Source: Mangifera indica (taxonomy: Eukaryota; Streptophyta; Magnoliopsida; Sapindales; Anacardiaceae). Taken from it: 64,000 bases of DNA. The stretch is from contig NC_058146.1 of assembly GCF_011075055.1 (NCBI RefSeq), positions 14,772,820 to 14,836,819 on the forward strand, in the 5' to 3' direction. This document shows positions 10,163-22,998 of this stretch, one piece after another. Position 1 is the first letter of the stretch, and the number at the start of each line of letters is the position of its first letter. A program made the position numbers and the translations under genes. The notes beneath the pieces are model-generated. The model saw only the letters and a list, made by a program, of their open reading frames with translations, searched no databases and was not told where the DNA came from.

Positions 10163-11559
10163 TTGATTTAAATGGATTCGCACTCTAAAAAAGTTAGATG
10201 AAGGTAAGATATGACTTCTGACAAGTTGTGTTGTGCAAGCAAGGAAGAAGACAAGATCAAAGTGGCAAAGGATATGAAATTCTAAGTTGGAGGGTTTGGA
10301 TTTGAAACTTTTGGTATTCTTGACAAATTTGATACAGTAATTGCTAAGCTGGCTATGGACTTGGGATGTCATTTGCTTGTTGTGAGCTTAAGTAAGGTTT
10401 TCCTGTTAAAAGAAAAAAAATCTTAACTTATGTGATTTTATGGGAATAGTTTGAGTGACAAAGATAGAAAATCCCCAAATGTAAGAGCATGAGTTCGAGA
10501 CCCACTAACAGTCTATTAAAATCAAACTGTTGATTTACTTGTTATAATGGTTATAGGGTTGATCACTGGACTTTGGAAAGATTTTCTCACTACTAAAAAA
10601 GAGTCTTAACTTATATGTTTCACTGATTGTAGAATCAGTTACTAGACTTGGAATTTTACTTGTTTGATATGGTCAATTCAGATTTGATTATCATAAAGGT
10701 AACTTGACAAGTAAGAAATGAGAAAAAAGAAAAAACCTAATGACTATTTCCAACTTGAACTATGCCTAAATGACAAGTTGTCATTCTTGAAGTTGAAAAA
10801 TGACATTTTCCCACCTTTCTCAAAAGTCAAATATTAGTTTTAAGGATCATATATTATTTTTATTCGGTTATAAATTACATAAATATTATATAATTAATAT
10901 CATTTACACCCTTAAAATTTAAACAAATCATGTTTCTTTTCGTTAACTTAAAAATTTATCACTTAGATATATATATGGAATTGTTATTGCTATAAATATA
11001 CAGGATATTTAATACAATCGTACTTCAGATTTGCGACATTTATTGTTGTCAATAGTTGTTTTATTAATTTGCATTATCTCCTCACCAAAAAGTGTTTGGC
11101 TTGTAGTTGCTTTGATATTGACACTTTGAAAATGAGAGAGCCCTAAATTTCTAGTCAAGAAAAAGAGTAACAATGATGTAGCATATTGATATCGAGATGT
11201 AGTTTGACTAACAAAAGTAAGGGCATTCAAACAATAAAAAGAGTATGAGTTTGAAACTTGCAGACAACATATCGGTATTAAACTCTTGATTTATTTGGTG
11301 TAGTGATTATGAGATTGATAATTGAATTCAGAGTTTTATCTATTTGATATGGTCAGTTCGACTCAAATAATGGTTTATCATTAAAATGACGAGGCATATC
11401 CTTAAAACCAATTTCTTAATATGAGAATAAATACTTCAATTAAAAGGAGGGGAGATTGAAAATATAATTTACCCATAATATAAGAAAAAGAAAAGTAGTG
11501 AACATAAATAATGTTTAGGGATTGTTCATACGTTGGTGTAAACTTTGTGATACTATGGA
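10163..11559. other. Intergenic DNA with two SINE-like repeat copies
   Basis: No gene seen. Two related segments, about 10440-10660 and 11220-11390, share the order gagTTCGAgacc / gagTTtGAaact, attaaaatcaaact/attaaactc, ttgattta, a gtgattatgag-type block, then tgatatggtcagttcga. The gagttcgagacc motif resembles a Pol III B box, which suggests a degenerate tRNA-derived SINE, but I cannot define an A box or tail with confidence. Confidence 0.4.
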
Positions 11560-12526
11560 AGTATCTATGAGTTGATTTGAGCTAAGTTGAATATGAAAAA
11601 AGGTTAATTAGAGCTTAGCTAAAATCGAAAACAAAAAGTTTGAGCTTGAATCACTTGAGTTGATAATGAGTTCATTGGAGAAACTCCTTATAAACTATTG
11701 AAGAAGAAGAAGAGATATCAAAAAGAAGAAAAGTCATAAAAGAAGATGAATATATTAATGACTTGATCAAATCGAGTTGGCTCGACTTGATCTTGAGCTT
11801 GGCTCATTTAAATTGAACACCAAGTCGAACCTGAGTTTACTAAGCTTAGATTTACCCTTATAAAGTTGGATTCAAACTGAGTTGATTTGATCTTGTTTGT
11901 TAGCTTAACTCGAATAAGCTTGAAATGAGCTCAACTTAGTAAGCATGAGCCTATGAATTTTATATTATTGAGCTCAACTCAAGTCTAGGAGATGTTTAGC
12001 TCATCGAGCTTGCAAGCCTAGAAAAGTTTTATTTGAATAAGTTAAAACGACGTTATTTTGATAAATAAGCATCAAAATGTGTCATTTTGATTAATTTTGA
12101 CTCATATATAGTATCAAACAAAGTTCAACTCAAACTTGATTCAATACTATATCGAACTCAAGTTGAATTTGAATTCAACTCCCTTCAAGCTGAGAAGAAC
12201 TCAAATTGGATCAAAGGGAGCTCGCCGAGCTCGACTTTTTCAAATCGAATTGAACTCAAACTGACCAAAGCTTGAGCTTGGCTTTTAAGCTCATCTCGAA
12301 TCTAGGCCTTACGCCTAGTAGTATTGCAAAATTACTGTCACACATTGTAATTTATCTATAGTTCCTTGATAGCTTTAATTTCACTTATAAGTAAATTGAA
12401 TGAAAAACTTAAAATTTATCATGAATTTAACATTAGTCTATTCATATATATCAATTTATGGGCCGTCTATATAGTATTTTAGTACTATAGTAGATTTTCC
12501 AATATATACGTGATAAATTTTATTAT

Positions 12527-14826
12527 GGGAAATTAAATTAATTTTCCATTTTGCCCCTTATGAAGCAAAAATGCCATTTTTTCCTATTCCTAAACAAAAA
12601 TGCCTACTTTTTTTATTCCTAAGCAAAAATGCCCTTCATATTTTTTAAAATACCAAAACAATGTTTCACATATCTATATAAACTCGCTCACTTTCACTCT
12701 CATTACATACACTTCTTATATCACTCAAACACTTACTCTCACTCTCATTTTTACTCAATATCAATTACTGCAAGTTCGTTCAAAACAAGGAAGTTCGTAT
12801 TTCTAAATTAAAAAAAACTACATGTTCGAATACCCTAGAAAGATGAAAATTAAAATAGCGAAAAAATAGAACTGAAATTCGAAATCTGCACATTGAAATA
12901 TCTTAGAATATTAAAAATTGAAAAATCATATGAAAATCTAAAAATACGAGTCGACATATCCTAAAATGATAAAAATAAAAAAAATGACCTTGAATTGCAA
13001 AAACTAACCGTTGAAATACCCTGAAATGACAAAAATTGAAAAATCGAACTAAAATTCAAAAAACACATGTTGAAATATCTAAGAATAACAACAATCGAAA
13101 AAATGAAATAAAATTTGAAAATGACATGTCTAAAAACCTAAAAATGATAAATATTAAAAAAAAACTAAAATTCGAAATCTACACGTTCAAATGCCCTAAA
13201 ATGTGGAAAACCAAAAAATCACATAAAAATCTGAAAAGTATGAGACGAAATATCCCGTAATAACAATGATCGAAAAACTGAACAAAAATTTTAAAAATAC
13301 AAGTCTAAAAACCTAGAAGTGACAAATATTGAAAAACGAAACTGAAATTCGAAATCTACTCATTAAAATAATCTAGAATGTTAAAAACTGAAAAATTGCT
13401 TGAAAATCTGAAAAGTACGAGACGAAATATCCCATAATAATAACAATCGAACAATTGGACAAATTTTTTAAAACTACATATCCAAAAACCTTAAAATGAC
13501 CAAAAAAAAATAGAATTGAAATTCAAATTTTATACGTTGAAATACCCTAGAATATTAATAATAAAAAAATTACTCAGAAATTTGAAAAGTATGAGTTGAT
13601 ATATCCTATAATGACCAAAAAAACAAAAAACAGATTTGAATTTCGAATACTAAATGTTAAATAGTTTAGAAATGAAAAAACTGAAATTAGAAAATTACAT
13701 AAGAAAACGACCGTAGAAGGCACAAAAATAATGAAACAGACATAAAATTTGAAAATGACATGTCCAAGAAACCTAAATTAGAAAAAACGAACATAAAATT
13801 CGAAAATTGTACGTTTAATTAGCTTAGTATGAAAAAAATAGAAAAATCAATCTGAAATTCCATAATTACGTCGTAAAATGGATCTATAAAAGCACAAAAA
13901 TAAAGAAAAGAGCATCAAATTCAAAAACTACATATCGAAAAACATTAAAACAGGAAAAATGGATATAAAATTCAAAAATTATACGTGGAAAAACCTTAGG
14001 GTTGAAAAATATCAATTTACCCCCTTATAAATTTTCTTCTCTCAAACAGGTCCAAAATTTACCTTTGCCCCTTATCAATTTTCTAATCTCTTATAGGCCT
14101 TATAATTTTAAAAAAGTCAATTTCCTTTCAAACCCCTCAGATTCCATGTTTTTCATTGATTAACCCACGAGTTAATGTAAAATTTCCAACTGGCCCTTGT
14201 GGATTTCCCCTTCTTCTCTTGGGCCCTAATATTTTGAAAAAGCTCAATTTCGCCCATGGGTGGTTTAATTTACCCTAAGGGATCTAGGGTTCCTCGGGAT
14301 GGATCTTTGGCCAATCTAACCTATTTTTCGGTCAAAATTTGTCATTTCAGCCTTCAGTTTCAAACAAATCAAATCTACACATCCTATAACATAATAGCCC
14401 TAAACAATTTGAAGCAAAACAACCAAGATTCAAAACATTTTATACATTGTTCAAAATCAAAACCTTAAATGTTCAAACCTCAAAATCTTTATCAAATCTC
14501 AATAATCATAACAATAAATTGGTTCAAACAAGATTAGGATGATATACTAATCTTATTTGCCTTTTTTGGTCATCGAAAAACACAAAAAGTCGATAAAAAA
14601 GACGAAAATATGATGCGCCCATGGAAGACCCGTGAGAGACCTGTGATTTTCTTTGAATTTCAACAATGTATTGGGGGAAATGTGGGAAGGAATATGTAAA
14701 ATTCTTGGTTTATATATAAAGGCAATTTGGTCATTTCGCAAAAAAGAGGACATTTTTGCTTAATCCTTAGATTTTTGGACAATTTTCTCAACCCCCCTTT
14801 GTTTTAGGTAATTAATTTAATTTCTC
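12527..14826. mobile_element. Non-autonomous Mutator-like element with internal minisatellite
   Basis: Ends are inverted repeats: gggaaattaaattaatt at the left and its complement aattaatttaatttctc at the right. The flanks ttttattat (12518-12526) and ttttattaa (14827-14835) match at 8 of 9, a 9-bp target duplication. The empty-site equivalent in the second tandem unit (about 24.6 kb) lacks this sequence, which supports insertion. The first bases of the terminal repeat (GGGAAATTAAA) equal those of the transposase-bearing MULE at 19075-24587. No ORF of note; about half of the element is a degenerate tandem array. Confidence 0.8.
12830..13990 (+). repeat. Degenerate minisatellite, about 60-bp period with about 180-bp higher-order repeat
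   Basis: The array is built of variants of a block such as ctgaaattcgaaatctacac followed by gttgaaataccctagaatg and a gaaaaat-rich spacer. The word aattcgaaatct recurs at about 12875, 13173 and 13348 and a variant at about 13530, giving spacings near multiples of 60 (about 300, 175, 180). Another subunit contains agacgaaatatccc (about 13243 and 13420). Divergence between units is high, so it is old or evolves fast. Confidence 0.75.
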
Positions 14827-15372
14827 TTTTATTAAATACCTGATATGGTCTGCTAGACATGAATAAAATATAGATCAATTTATTATTTCGCACCAAATGT
14901 TCCATAGAACTATAATTTTCCACTCTTAAAGTTTCACAAAGCTATTTCCCAACTCATTTATCAAACTCTGAATTTGAACAAAGGTTAGTTAGAGCTCAAG
15001 GAAAATTTAAAATGAAAAGTTCAAGCTTGGATCACTTGAGTTGATAATGAGTTCACTGGAGAATCTTCTTATAAACTATCAAAGAAAAAGAACAGTTATT
15101 GAAAAGAAGAAAAGTCATAAAAGAAGATGAATATATTAATGACTTTCTGAAGACTTGTTCAAATTGAGTTGGCTCGACTCGATATTGAGAGCTTGACTCA
15201 TTTAAATTGAACACTAAATCGAACCTAAGTTGACAAGGTTTGGATCCACCCTTATAAGATTGGATTCAAACTGAGCTGACTCGAGCTTATTTGTTAGCTC
15301 GATTCGAATGAGCTTAAAATGAGCTCAACTTAGGTAACCTCGAGCCTAATAATTTTATATTATCGAGCTCAA

Positions 15373-18300
15373 TAGACCTAACCACGGTTTATGAACCTAC
15401 AGTTTTAGTTTGAAACTGTCAGTTTATGGTTTAAAAAAATAGGAGCCTTTAATCGGAATCGTTATAAAACGATTTGTAATCAGTTCGAAACTGAAGGTTT
15501 GGGTTCATGGCCTCAGTTTGGAACTGACATAGAACCATCGGTTTTGATTCATGGCACCAAGTTATTTTTTTAGTTAATAATTATAATAATTAAAAAATTA
15601 AAAAAAAAACTTGGATTTAATTTTTCAATTAAACGTTCTATGTATCCTTCTGGTTGGAAGAATCAAAGCCTATATAGTTTTCTTATCTTCATGTACCCGA
15701 TAGCCGATTGTACCCCTTTACCTTATCATTCACCTTCGCTTTCTTGACTACTGGTTCCCATCCTTGAACTATTCATAGTTAAATCAAGGGGTTCTTCATT
15801 GAAGTCCACTTTTATATCTTGTTGGCATAATTCGGATCTTATCCAATCATCCACGAATGCTTCCGCTTCAATAGATTTGGGAGCTAAACTTGATCGCCGC
15901 TAATCCAATATATTGCTCCTTTGATTAAAAGCTTGTTCCACTACAATAGTTGATGTTAGTGCTGCTAGGACTTGTTTAGCAATAGCTGCTAATATTGAAA
16001 ATGTTGATGCATGTCGACTCCACTATTCTAGAATTAGAAAGTCTTTACTTATATTGCTATTACCAAACTCAAAAATAGTGGTAAGATAAATTTCAAGCTT
16101 CGAGATGGAGCCTGATGTTCCTCTTGGTCTTTTGCCCCTTTGCATCATAATACAATCATCATAACTAATATTTTGGGTTGGTGATGAGGCAATAGGTGGT
16201 AGAGAGGAAGAAGGACCGCCTTAGGTATCATAAACCAATGAATATTCAACATAAATTTATTTAATTAAATTCATAATACTAGCTATAGTTAATGGAATAT
16301 TAACTTTATTCTCATCATCTAATTGCATGCATTCATAATATAATATTAAATAATCTATAACACCGTCTAATTTAAACCTAGGATCAAAAAAACAAGCAAC
16401 AAGAAAAATTTCTAAAATTTCTTTATAGTAATTTAACCATTTTTTTCATTAAAAAAATAGCTTCTTTTAAACTAATATCTTTTTCGGCCTCTTGTAAAGC
16501 CCCGACAATATTAAAGGGTTTCATTTAAAAACAAACGAAAATTAGGATAATAAACCCCACTCAAAGTATAAATTACATTATCAAAATGTTTTAAAACATC
16601 TAAAATTGTCTTATAAATATCCTAATTTTGGGGATATAATATAACTTTTGACACATTTTGTGAAATAAATATGCACAATAATTCCCTATAATCAAAAGAC
16701 TCGTTGAGTAATTTATATGTTGAATTCCAACGAGTCAACATATCTTTAGAAAATCTTTTTGGTCTTCTATTATGTATTTTACAAAATTTATCCAATTCTT
16801 TCATTGTTTGGGGATGTGTCTATAAAAATGAAATTGTTGTTTTTATTGGACTAATATAATTATTAAGATATCTTAAATCATTTTGTACACATAAATTTAA
16901 CACATGACATACACATCTAATATGAAAAAATCTACCATTTAGATTAGGTTTACAAATTTTTATTAAATCAGTAAGTTGCATCATCAAATGAAATTGAAAA
17001 AATTTTAAAAACTAATCTGTATTCTTCTAATATTTCTTTAATTATTCTATAAATATTATCGGTCATATGTCAGTCAGCAAACACTCTAAATGCTAAAATT
17101 CTTTTTTGTCATTGAAATTTGTTATCTATCTAATGATAAATTATACCTATATAAGAGTAAACTTACTAATGATCACTCCAAATATCACTACATATAGACA
17201 CACATCCATCTAAATTTGTAAATAATTGAATTAATTTTTTTATATAAACCTAATCATGATCTTTTTAATATGTTTCTAGGAATAGTTTTATGTGCAGGAT
17301 TTAATGTAGTTTACAATAATTATTAAAACTTACATTTTCACCAAAACTAAATATTAAGTAATCTATTGTTACTATTTTTATAAATTCTTCTTTACTTTTA
17401 TTATCACTATAAATAAATAAAGATTTATGTGGAGAACTATATCCAATTATTTGTGTTTGACCCCTATTTTACTTAATTTTTTTCGATGCTTTGACTCCAA
17501 GTGCCTTTTCAATGTTCCATATCCACCTTTTTGCTTGAATTTATAAATTTACTTACAATAATTGCAAACAACTTCAAAATTACCATATTCTTTTTATATT
17601 TTTTTAAATGGATTTTGAAAATATCGGAGATAAGAATTTTTTGTGGTTGTTATTCCATTTCTACTTGTTGTTGTATCCCCACCTCCACATATTGACTTCC
17701 ATTTTTTTATGTTGAAAAATCTTTCACAAATTGATCTTCATCCACATCAAATGTGGATGAATATTGACCAAATCTCCTATTATCCAAAGAATTTTTATAA
17801 CTTGCCATTTTTCGATAATAAATAAAATAAAACATATAATTAATTATGAAAGATAATGAAAAAATAAAAATAATAGATAATAAATAAAATTAATTATAAA
17901 GATAAACTCTATAATTAATTATGAAATTGTATAATAGAAAGATAATAATAATTAAATTATATAAATTAAAATTGGAATTGATAAAAATAAAGAGAAAATT
18001 TAATTGAATTTGAGAGAATTTGATTGAAAGATTAAGAGAGTATTAAGAATTGAGAGAATGAGAAATGAGAAATGAGAAAGTTGAAAGATTGAGTAGTATT
18101 TACAAATAAAATTTTATAGTAAAAAATAAAAAAATTAAAAGAAAAAAATTCAAGCCTAAGCCTAATGGCCATATTGTTGCCGAAAACATTTGCAGGGACC
18201 ATTTAAAACATTTGCAGGGGATTGTTGGTCCTTGTAAATTTAAAACATTTGTAGGGTGGTCCCCTACAAATGTACAAAAACAGGATATTTTTAATTTAAA

Positions 18301-18528
18301 AAAATTTTAGTGATTTTTATTTAAAATTAATAAATTTTTTAAAATTAAATTATTGAATTGTCGGTTCATGACTCTTTGAACCAACGGTTCAAAAAAATCA
18401 AAACCGAAACCCAATTGTCAAAATCCAATTTTGATTTTAGTTCTGATTTAGGTTGGTTTCGATTATGATTTTACATTGGTTGGTTCCTCTCTGGTTCATG
18501 GGCCAAATCGGCCCTGTGGTCAGGACTA
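15373..18528 (-). mobile_element. Decayed hAT transposon
   Basis: Inverted ends are tagacctaaccacgg at the left and the complement of tagtcctgaccacagg at the right, and farther in both ends contain atgaacc. The flanks GAGCTCAA (15365-15372) and GAGTTGAA (18529-18536) form an 8-bp target duplication with two substitutions, the length expected for hAT. The intact homologous site in unit 1 (about 11.97 kb) lacks the element. Confidence 0.82.
15700..17830 (-). pseudogene. hAT transposase remnant
   Basis: Minus-strand reading gives pieces of a plant hAT transposase with many stops. From the N-terminal side: a broken stretch around 17.5-17.8 kb where a BED zinc finger would sit; IGYSSPHKSLFIYS near 17.4 kb; LDGCVSICSDIWSD near 17.2 kb, resembling the region around the first catalytic aspartate; and DMLTRWNSTYKLLNESF near 16.73 kb, the hallmark TRWNSTY motif. 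At 15.9-15.7 kb a segment with VEQAFNQRS and the following acidic tail resembles the C-terminal hAT dimerisation region. Non-functional. Confidence 0.75.
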
Positions 18529-19074
18529 GAGTTGAAGCATAAGTCTAGGAGATATTTCGCTTACAAAATTTGCAAGCCTAGAAAAATTTGATTTGAATAA
18601 TTTAAAACAACATCATTTTGACAAATATATATCAAATTGCATCTTTTGATTAATTTTGGCTTATATATAATACCAAACAAGGTTTAACTCAAACTCGATT
18701 TGATATTATACTAAACTCAAGCTAACTCGATTCGATATTATATTGAACTCAAACTGAACTTGAATTTGACTCCTTCCAAGTTGAGAAGAATTCAAATTGG
18801 CTTCAAGTGGACTTGTCGAACTTGCCTTTTTCATGTCAAACTAAACTCAAACTAACCCTAGCTCAAGCTTGGCTTTTGAACTCATATTGAATCCAACCTT
18901 AACCCCTAATTGTATTACAAAATTACTATCACACATTGTAATTTATCTACAGTTACCTGATAGCTTTATTTTCATTTATAGGTACATTAAATGAAAAACT
19001 TAAAATTTATCATGAATTTAACATTAGTCTAACGATGTATATCAATTTATGGGACTGTCTATATAGTATTTTAA

Positions 19075-19333
19075 GGGAAATTAAAATTTTTAGTCTTATT
19101 TTAATCCGTGTATACATATATACCACTCATTTCAAAACTTAAACAAATATACCACAACAGTAATATATTTTCCTAAAATAACCCTCTTGAAATGACCCAT
19201 GCAGAGATTCTCTCTTTTTCTCTGTAACTTTTTCTCTCTTCTTCCTTAGCTTTCAAGTGAGGAAGAAATCCCTACAACATGAAAAAAATAAAATATTAAT
19301 GGAAGAAGACACATGATTGAACAATAAAACCAG
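19075..19333 (+). repeat. MULE left terminal inverted repeat
   Basis: Begins gggaaattaaaatttttag and pairs over its length with the complement of 24328-24587, with scattered substitutions. Contains the pyrimidine-rich stretch tctctctttttctctgtaac and the block tagctttcaagtgaggaag. MULE terminal repeats usually hold the promoter of the transposase. Confidence 0.8.
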
Positions 19334-20063
19334 TGAGAAAATCATTATAAAAGATTCAACTTGGACACAAGGGAGAGAGAGACAAAAATTGTCAAATTTA
19401 TTAAGAGAATTAACATCTACTGTAAAGACTTCATAGCAAAATCATCCACATTCAGGTCAGTCTTAACTTAAGCCTGTATATTAAGTTTTTTCTTTATGAA
19501 CAATTGAAAATGAAATAAGTATGGTAGATTCATGTTCATAACTTCATGTAAAATTTATTTTTATTGTGATTTCATGTTGTTAGATTGTTTAATACTATTA
19601 TTTCATGTTGTTTCTATTGTTTAAAGTTGTAATATTGTTTAATGTTGTAGTGATGGTTATAAAATACCAAAATGTAGGCTAGGAAAAAATCTAGATGAAG
19701 AGTAGGTTGGTGTTAATGCCACCAACCCTTGGTGTTAACGCCAACCTCTAAACCCCAGTGAATTTATTTATTTTTTTTCTGTTTTCTTCCATTGCACTCA
19801 GTTCCTTTATTTTTTAAGCATGTTTATTCCAATTTGGTGCTTGCGTGTGTATTGTTTTCCTTGTCTTAGTAGAGAGTTAAATAAAAAATTATAAAATTGC
19901 CACTATTATTTTCTTCTGTTTTTTATTGCCTTGCCTTGATCAATTTTTGTACATCACTTGATGATATGATAGTTTAATGTGTTGTAAATGCGTATGTATG
20001 AAGCTTGGTTGTACTGGTATTGTATTTGAGGCTTAATTTGAAAAAATTGTAAAGTAGTGTAAT

Positions 20064-22520
20064 TTGGAGTTTTTATGTTTTTTAGGTTTATTTTTAGTTA
20101 GGATAGAAAAAACTGCATTTAATATTTGCTATAGAGGACAATGGGTTGAAGGTGATGATAATGTGGAAAGATATGTTGATGGGAATGAGAGAGGGATGTG
20201 TATTGACACAAATATTGATTTTGAAGGATTCATTGCAAGAATCAGCTATCGTTTAGGACTCGATCGAAGTCAGTCAAATGTGCACATATTACACTAGGTG
20301 ATGTGGGTCCGATAGAGATTATAGACGACGATGATGTGGAGTTTTTGATGGTTGTAGCAAGAGTTCACAAAGGTACATAAAACTTTTTGTTACCGAGAGT
20401 CAAATTAACAGAAAGGATAATCAACAAGGCGAAGATGTTCATAGGAAGAAAGGGAAAATCATCCGACATATGAGTGGGCACATCTACAAAGTTTTCAAGA
20501 GTTTGGTGGGAATTATGGTATTGATGATGATAATGATGACGACATGGATGAAGATTATAAAGTAGAATGTAATGAGGAGGAAGAGGATGATAATGATGTG
20601 GACAAAGAATCCTCAAGGTTTGATAAGGACATGTACGATGTTCCGAGCCAAGACGTTGGTAGAAGTTAAAGTCATGCTTGTAACGAGGAGGTTGAATATA
20701 GCATAAGACGTCATGGCTTTATGAATATTGATGCATATCCAAGTCACATCCATAATTCAAATCCCTTTTAATGGGTTCCTAAGCTTCCTGTTGATATTGA
20801 GAATACATGTATTAGTAATCGGGTAACACAAAGGGGTAACCATTTACAAGTGATGGGTTTTTATAACTCCAAGGTAGAATTGAGAGCATTATTTTGAATA
20901 TATGCCTTAGAGACATGAATTCAATGAAAGGTTAGTCACTTCGATAACATACAGTAAGAACTTAAGTGCATACACCCACAATGTAAATGGCGGGCATGAG
21001 CAATGAGAAAGTAAGACGGAGACTATTGGGTCTTACAACGTATGGACAAGACCCATACTTGTCCTCGGGATCAAATATTTCTGCACAATAGACAAGCTAA
21101 TACAGAATCGTTAGGGAACATACTTAAGTCAATGTTTATAGTTGATCGCATTTATCGTCCAAAAAAAATTATTTCAGATATGACAGATAGGTACAAAATT
21201 GGCATATCTCACACGCAAGCATAACGTGCCAAAACATATGCAATAAATGCATTACGAGGACCTTCGAAATAGTCTTTCGATATATTATGTGAGTATTGTC
21301 ATAATTTGGAGCTTAAGAAACCAGGAACTATGACATGTATTGATATCGATCCGAAAAATAGGTTCAAGTTTTTTTTCATGTGTATGGGGTGTTCTGTAAG
21401 AGGGTTTTAACAATTCTGTTATTCGGTGATATGCATTGATGCTTCATACTTAAAGGGAAAGTATCTTGGGTCTCTTTTCATTACTGTTACAAAGGATGGT
21501 AATAATCAAATTTACCCACTCGTATTCGATATTAGGCACAATGAGGGAATAGATACATGGATGCCCTTTTTGGCATACCTTAACATGTGCATGAGTGATT
21601 TGTCAGATTTGGCCATTATTTCTGATCACTATCATTCAATAATTACATTGGTCACAAATGTAATGCCTCATGCCCATCATGGTTTGTAATACTTTCAAGC
21701 TGTTATGAGTAAAATTGCTAGAGTAAATCTTGCTACAATAACCTATTTGACCGATATTGGGTATAAAAGATGGGTGCGTGCCCACTTTAGAGGATGATAG
21801 TACAATATTATGATGACCAATATCGCTGAGTCCTTCAATGCTTTGACATGGACTGCTCACGCTTTGTCTATCACCATATTGGTTTAGTTTCTTCGAAGCA
21901 CAATGCAACATTGGTTTTTCAATAGACGAAACATGACTGGTTCATATGGCTAAAATTTTAATGATGTTTCTATTTTTTCATCACATTTATTTTAGTTGTT
22001 TTTTGTAGGTGAGAGATCTCACTTGTTAACACCATGGGCTGAGGACAAGCTTGCTCGACATGTATTCAAATTTGCCAACACAATTGTTAAACCAATCAAC
22101 ATATAACAACACGAAGTTCATGATTCACGACAATAAGTGTTTATCGTGAATCTTCTATATCGAACATGTGATTGTGGAAAATTTCAACATTCCTAGATTT
22201 TGTGTGCACACACTGCAGCTATAGCAGGGTATAATAACCTATCGGATTGTGTAGGCTAGGTCAGTGGATATTACTCTACTGAATATTTACGTAGGGTGTA
22301 CGAATAAGATATTAATCCACTAGGGGATCAATCAACTTGGGCACCATCAAATATGTTTGTGATCTATTCTCTAGTGATGAAGCAACAAAGGTCTGATCGT
22401 CCTTCCAATCATGCAAGAAGACCTTCACAAGGAGAGGAAGTTCGACAACAATACTGCAACCGATGTCATCAACCTGGCCATACTTGCTTGAAATGTTAGA
22501 GTCCAACGAGTCCAGCTCTA
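20064..22520 (+). pseudogene. MuDR/MULE transposase remnant
   Basis: The N-terminal block (20064-20297) carries YRGQWVEGDDNVERYVDG, resembling the PB1-like N-terminal domain of plant MULE transposases, followed by an Asp/Glu-rich linker (about 20.5-20.65 kb). The DDE core is recognisable: MICIDASYLKGKYLG with the first aspartate (21.43 kb), LAIISDHYHSI with the second (21.61 kb), then NAHHGL-type sequence PHAHHGL and NIAESFN with the glutamate (21.82 kb). A SWIM finger (CDCGKFQHS..LCAHTAA, about 22.17 kb) and a CCHC knuckle (CNRCHQPGHTCLKC, about 22.46 kb) follow in the usual order. Several stops and frameshifts separate the pieces, so no functional protein is made. Confidence 0.85.
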
Positions 22521-22842
22521 GTGCATGTGGTTAGCTCATCCCGCACACCAAGTAACACATAAAGCTGAGGTCGTCGTAGTCATGGTGCAACCCATACGGT
22601 CGAATAGGTTATCATTTCAATTGTATATTGCATGTTTAATTTTATGTAATTTATCTATTGGGTTTTGTACAAATTTTAATGTATTGATTTTTTATGTTCA
22701 AACTCTTACATGTTTGCGATGGCAATGGATCAAAATAGTATAATGGAATTACCACAACATTTATTTGTTAGCCTATCATTTTATGTATATATTTGAATTT
22801 TTGCCTATACCATACATCAATAAAACAATAATAAAATACACA

Positions 22843-22895
22843 ATTCAAACAATAATAAAATGACATCATTCAAACAATAATAAAATGACATCCAA
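22843..22895 (+). repeat. Short tandem repeat inside MULE
   Basis: Two to three copies of about 24 bp containing attcaaacaataataaaatg and acatc lie between the transposase and the Ulp1-like region. Confidence 0.7.
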
Positions 22896-22998
22896 TTCAT
22901 ATGCATGCCCCCTACCTACGCTTTAATCGAATTCCTTGAAGCCTGCATTTTCACAATCCAATTGAATTTAATAAATACAACCAATTAAGTAAAGTCTG

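Larger units (their letters stand above)
11560..14971. repeat. Tandem repeat unit 1 (about 1.1 kb without its insertion)
   Basis: Positions 11560-12526 and 14836-14971 together form a unit that is repeated in the same order at 14972-24760. Long blocks match closely, for example the part with atcacttgagttgataatga (about 11.65 and 15.03 kb) and the part with cacacattgtaatttatct (about 12.34 and 18.93 kb). The interior is rich in degenerate gagctcaactcgaa-type words. A non-autonomous MULE interrupts the unit at 12527-14826. No coding capacity is evident. Confidence 0.75.

Noticed and set aside
12830..13990. Regularly spaced repeats that at first glance recall a CRISPR array
   Set aside because: The repeats are contiguous, highly degenerate and lie inside a plant MULE; there are no constant repeats with unique spacers and no cas genes. 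It is a minisatellite.
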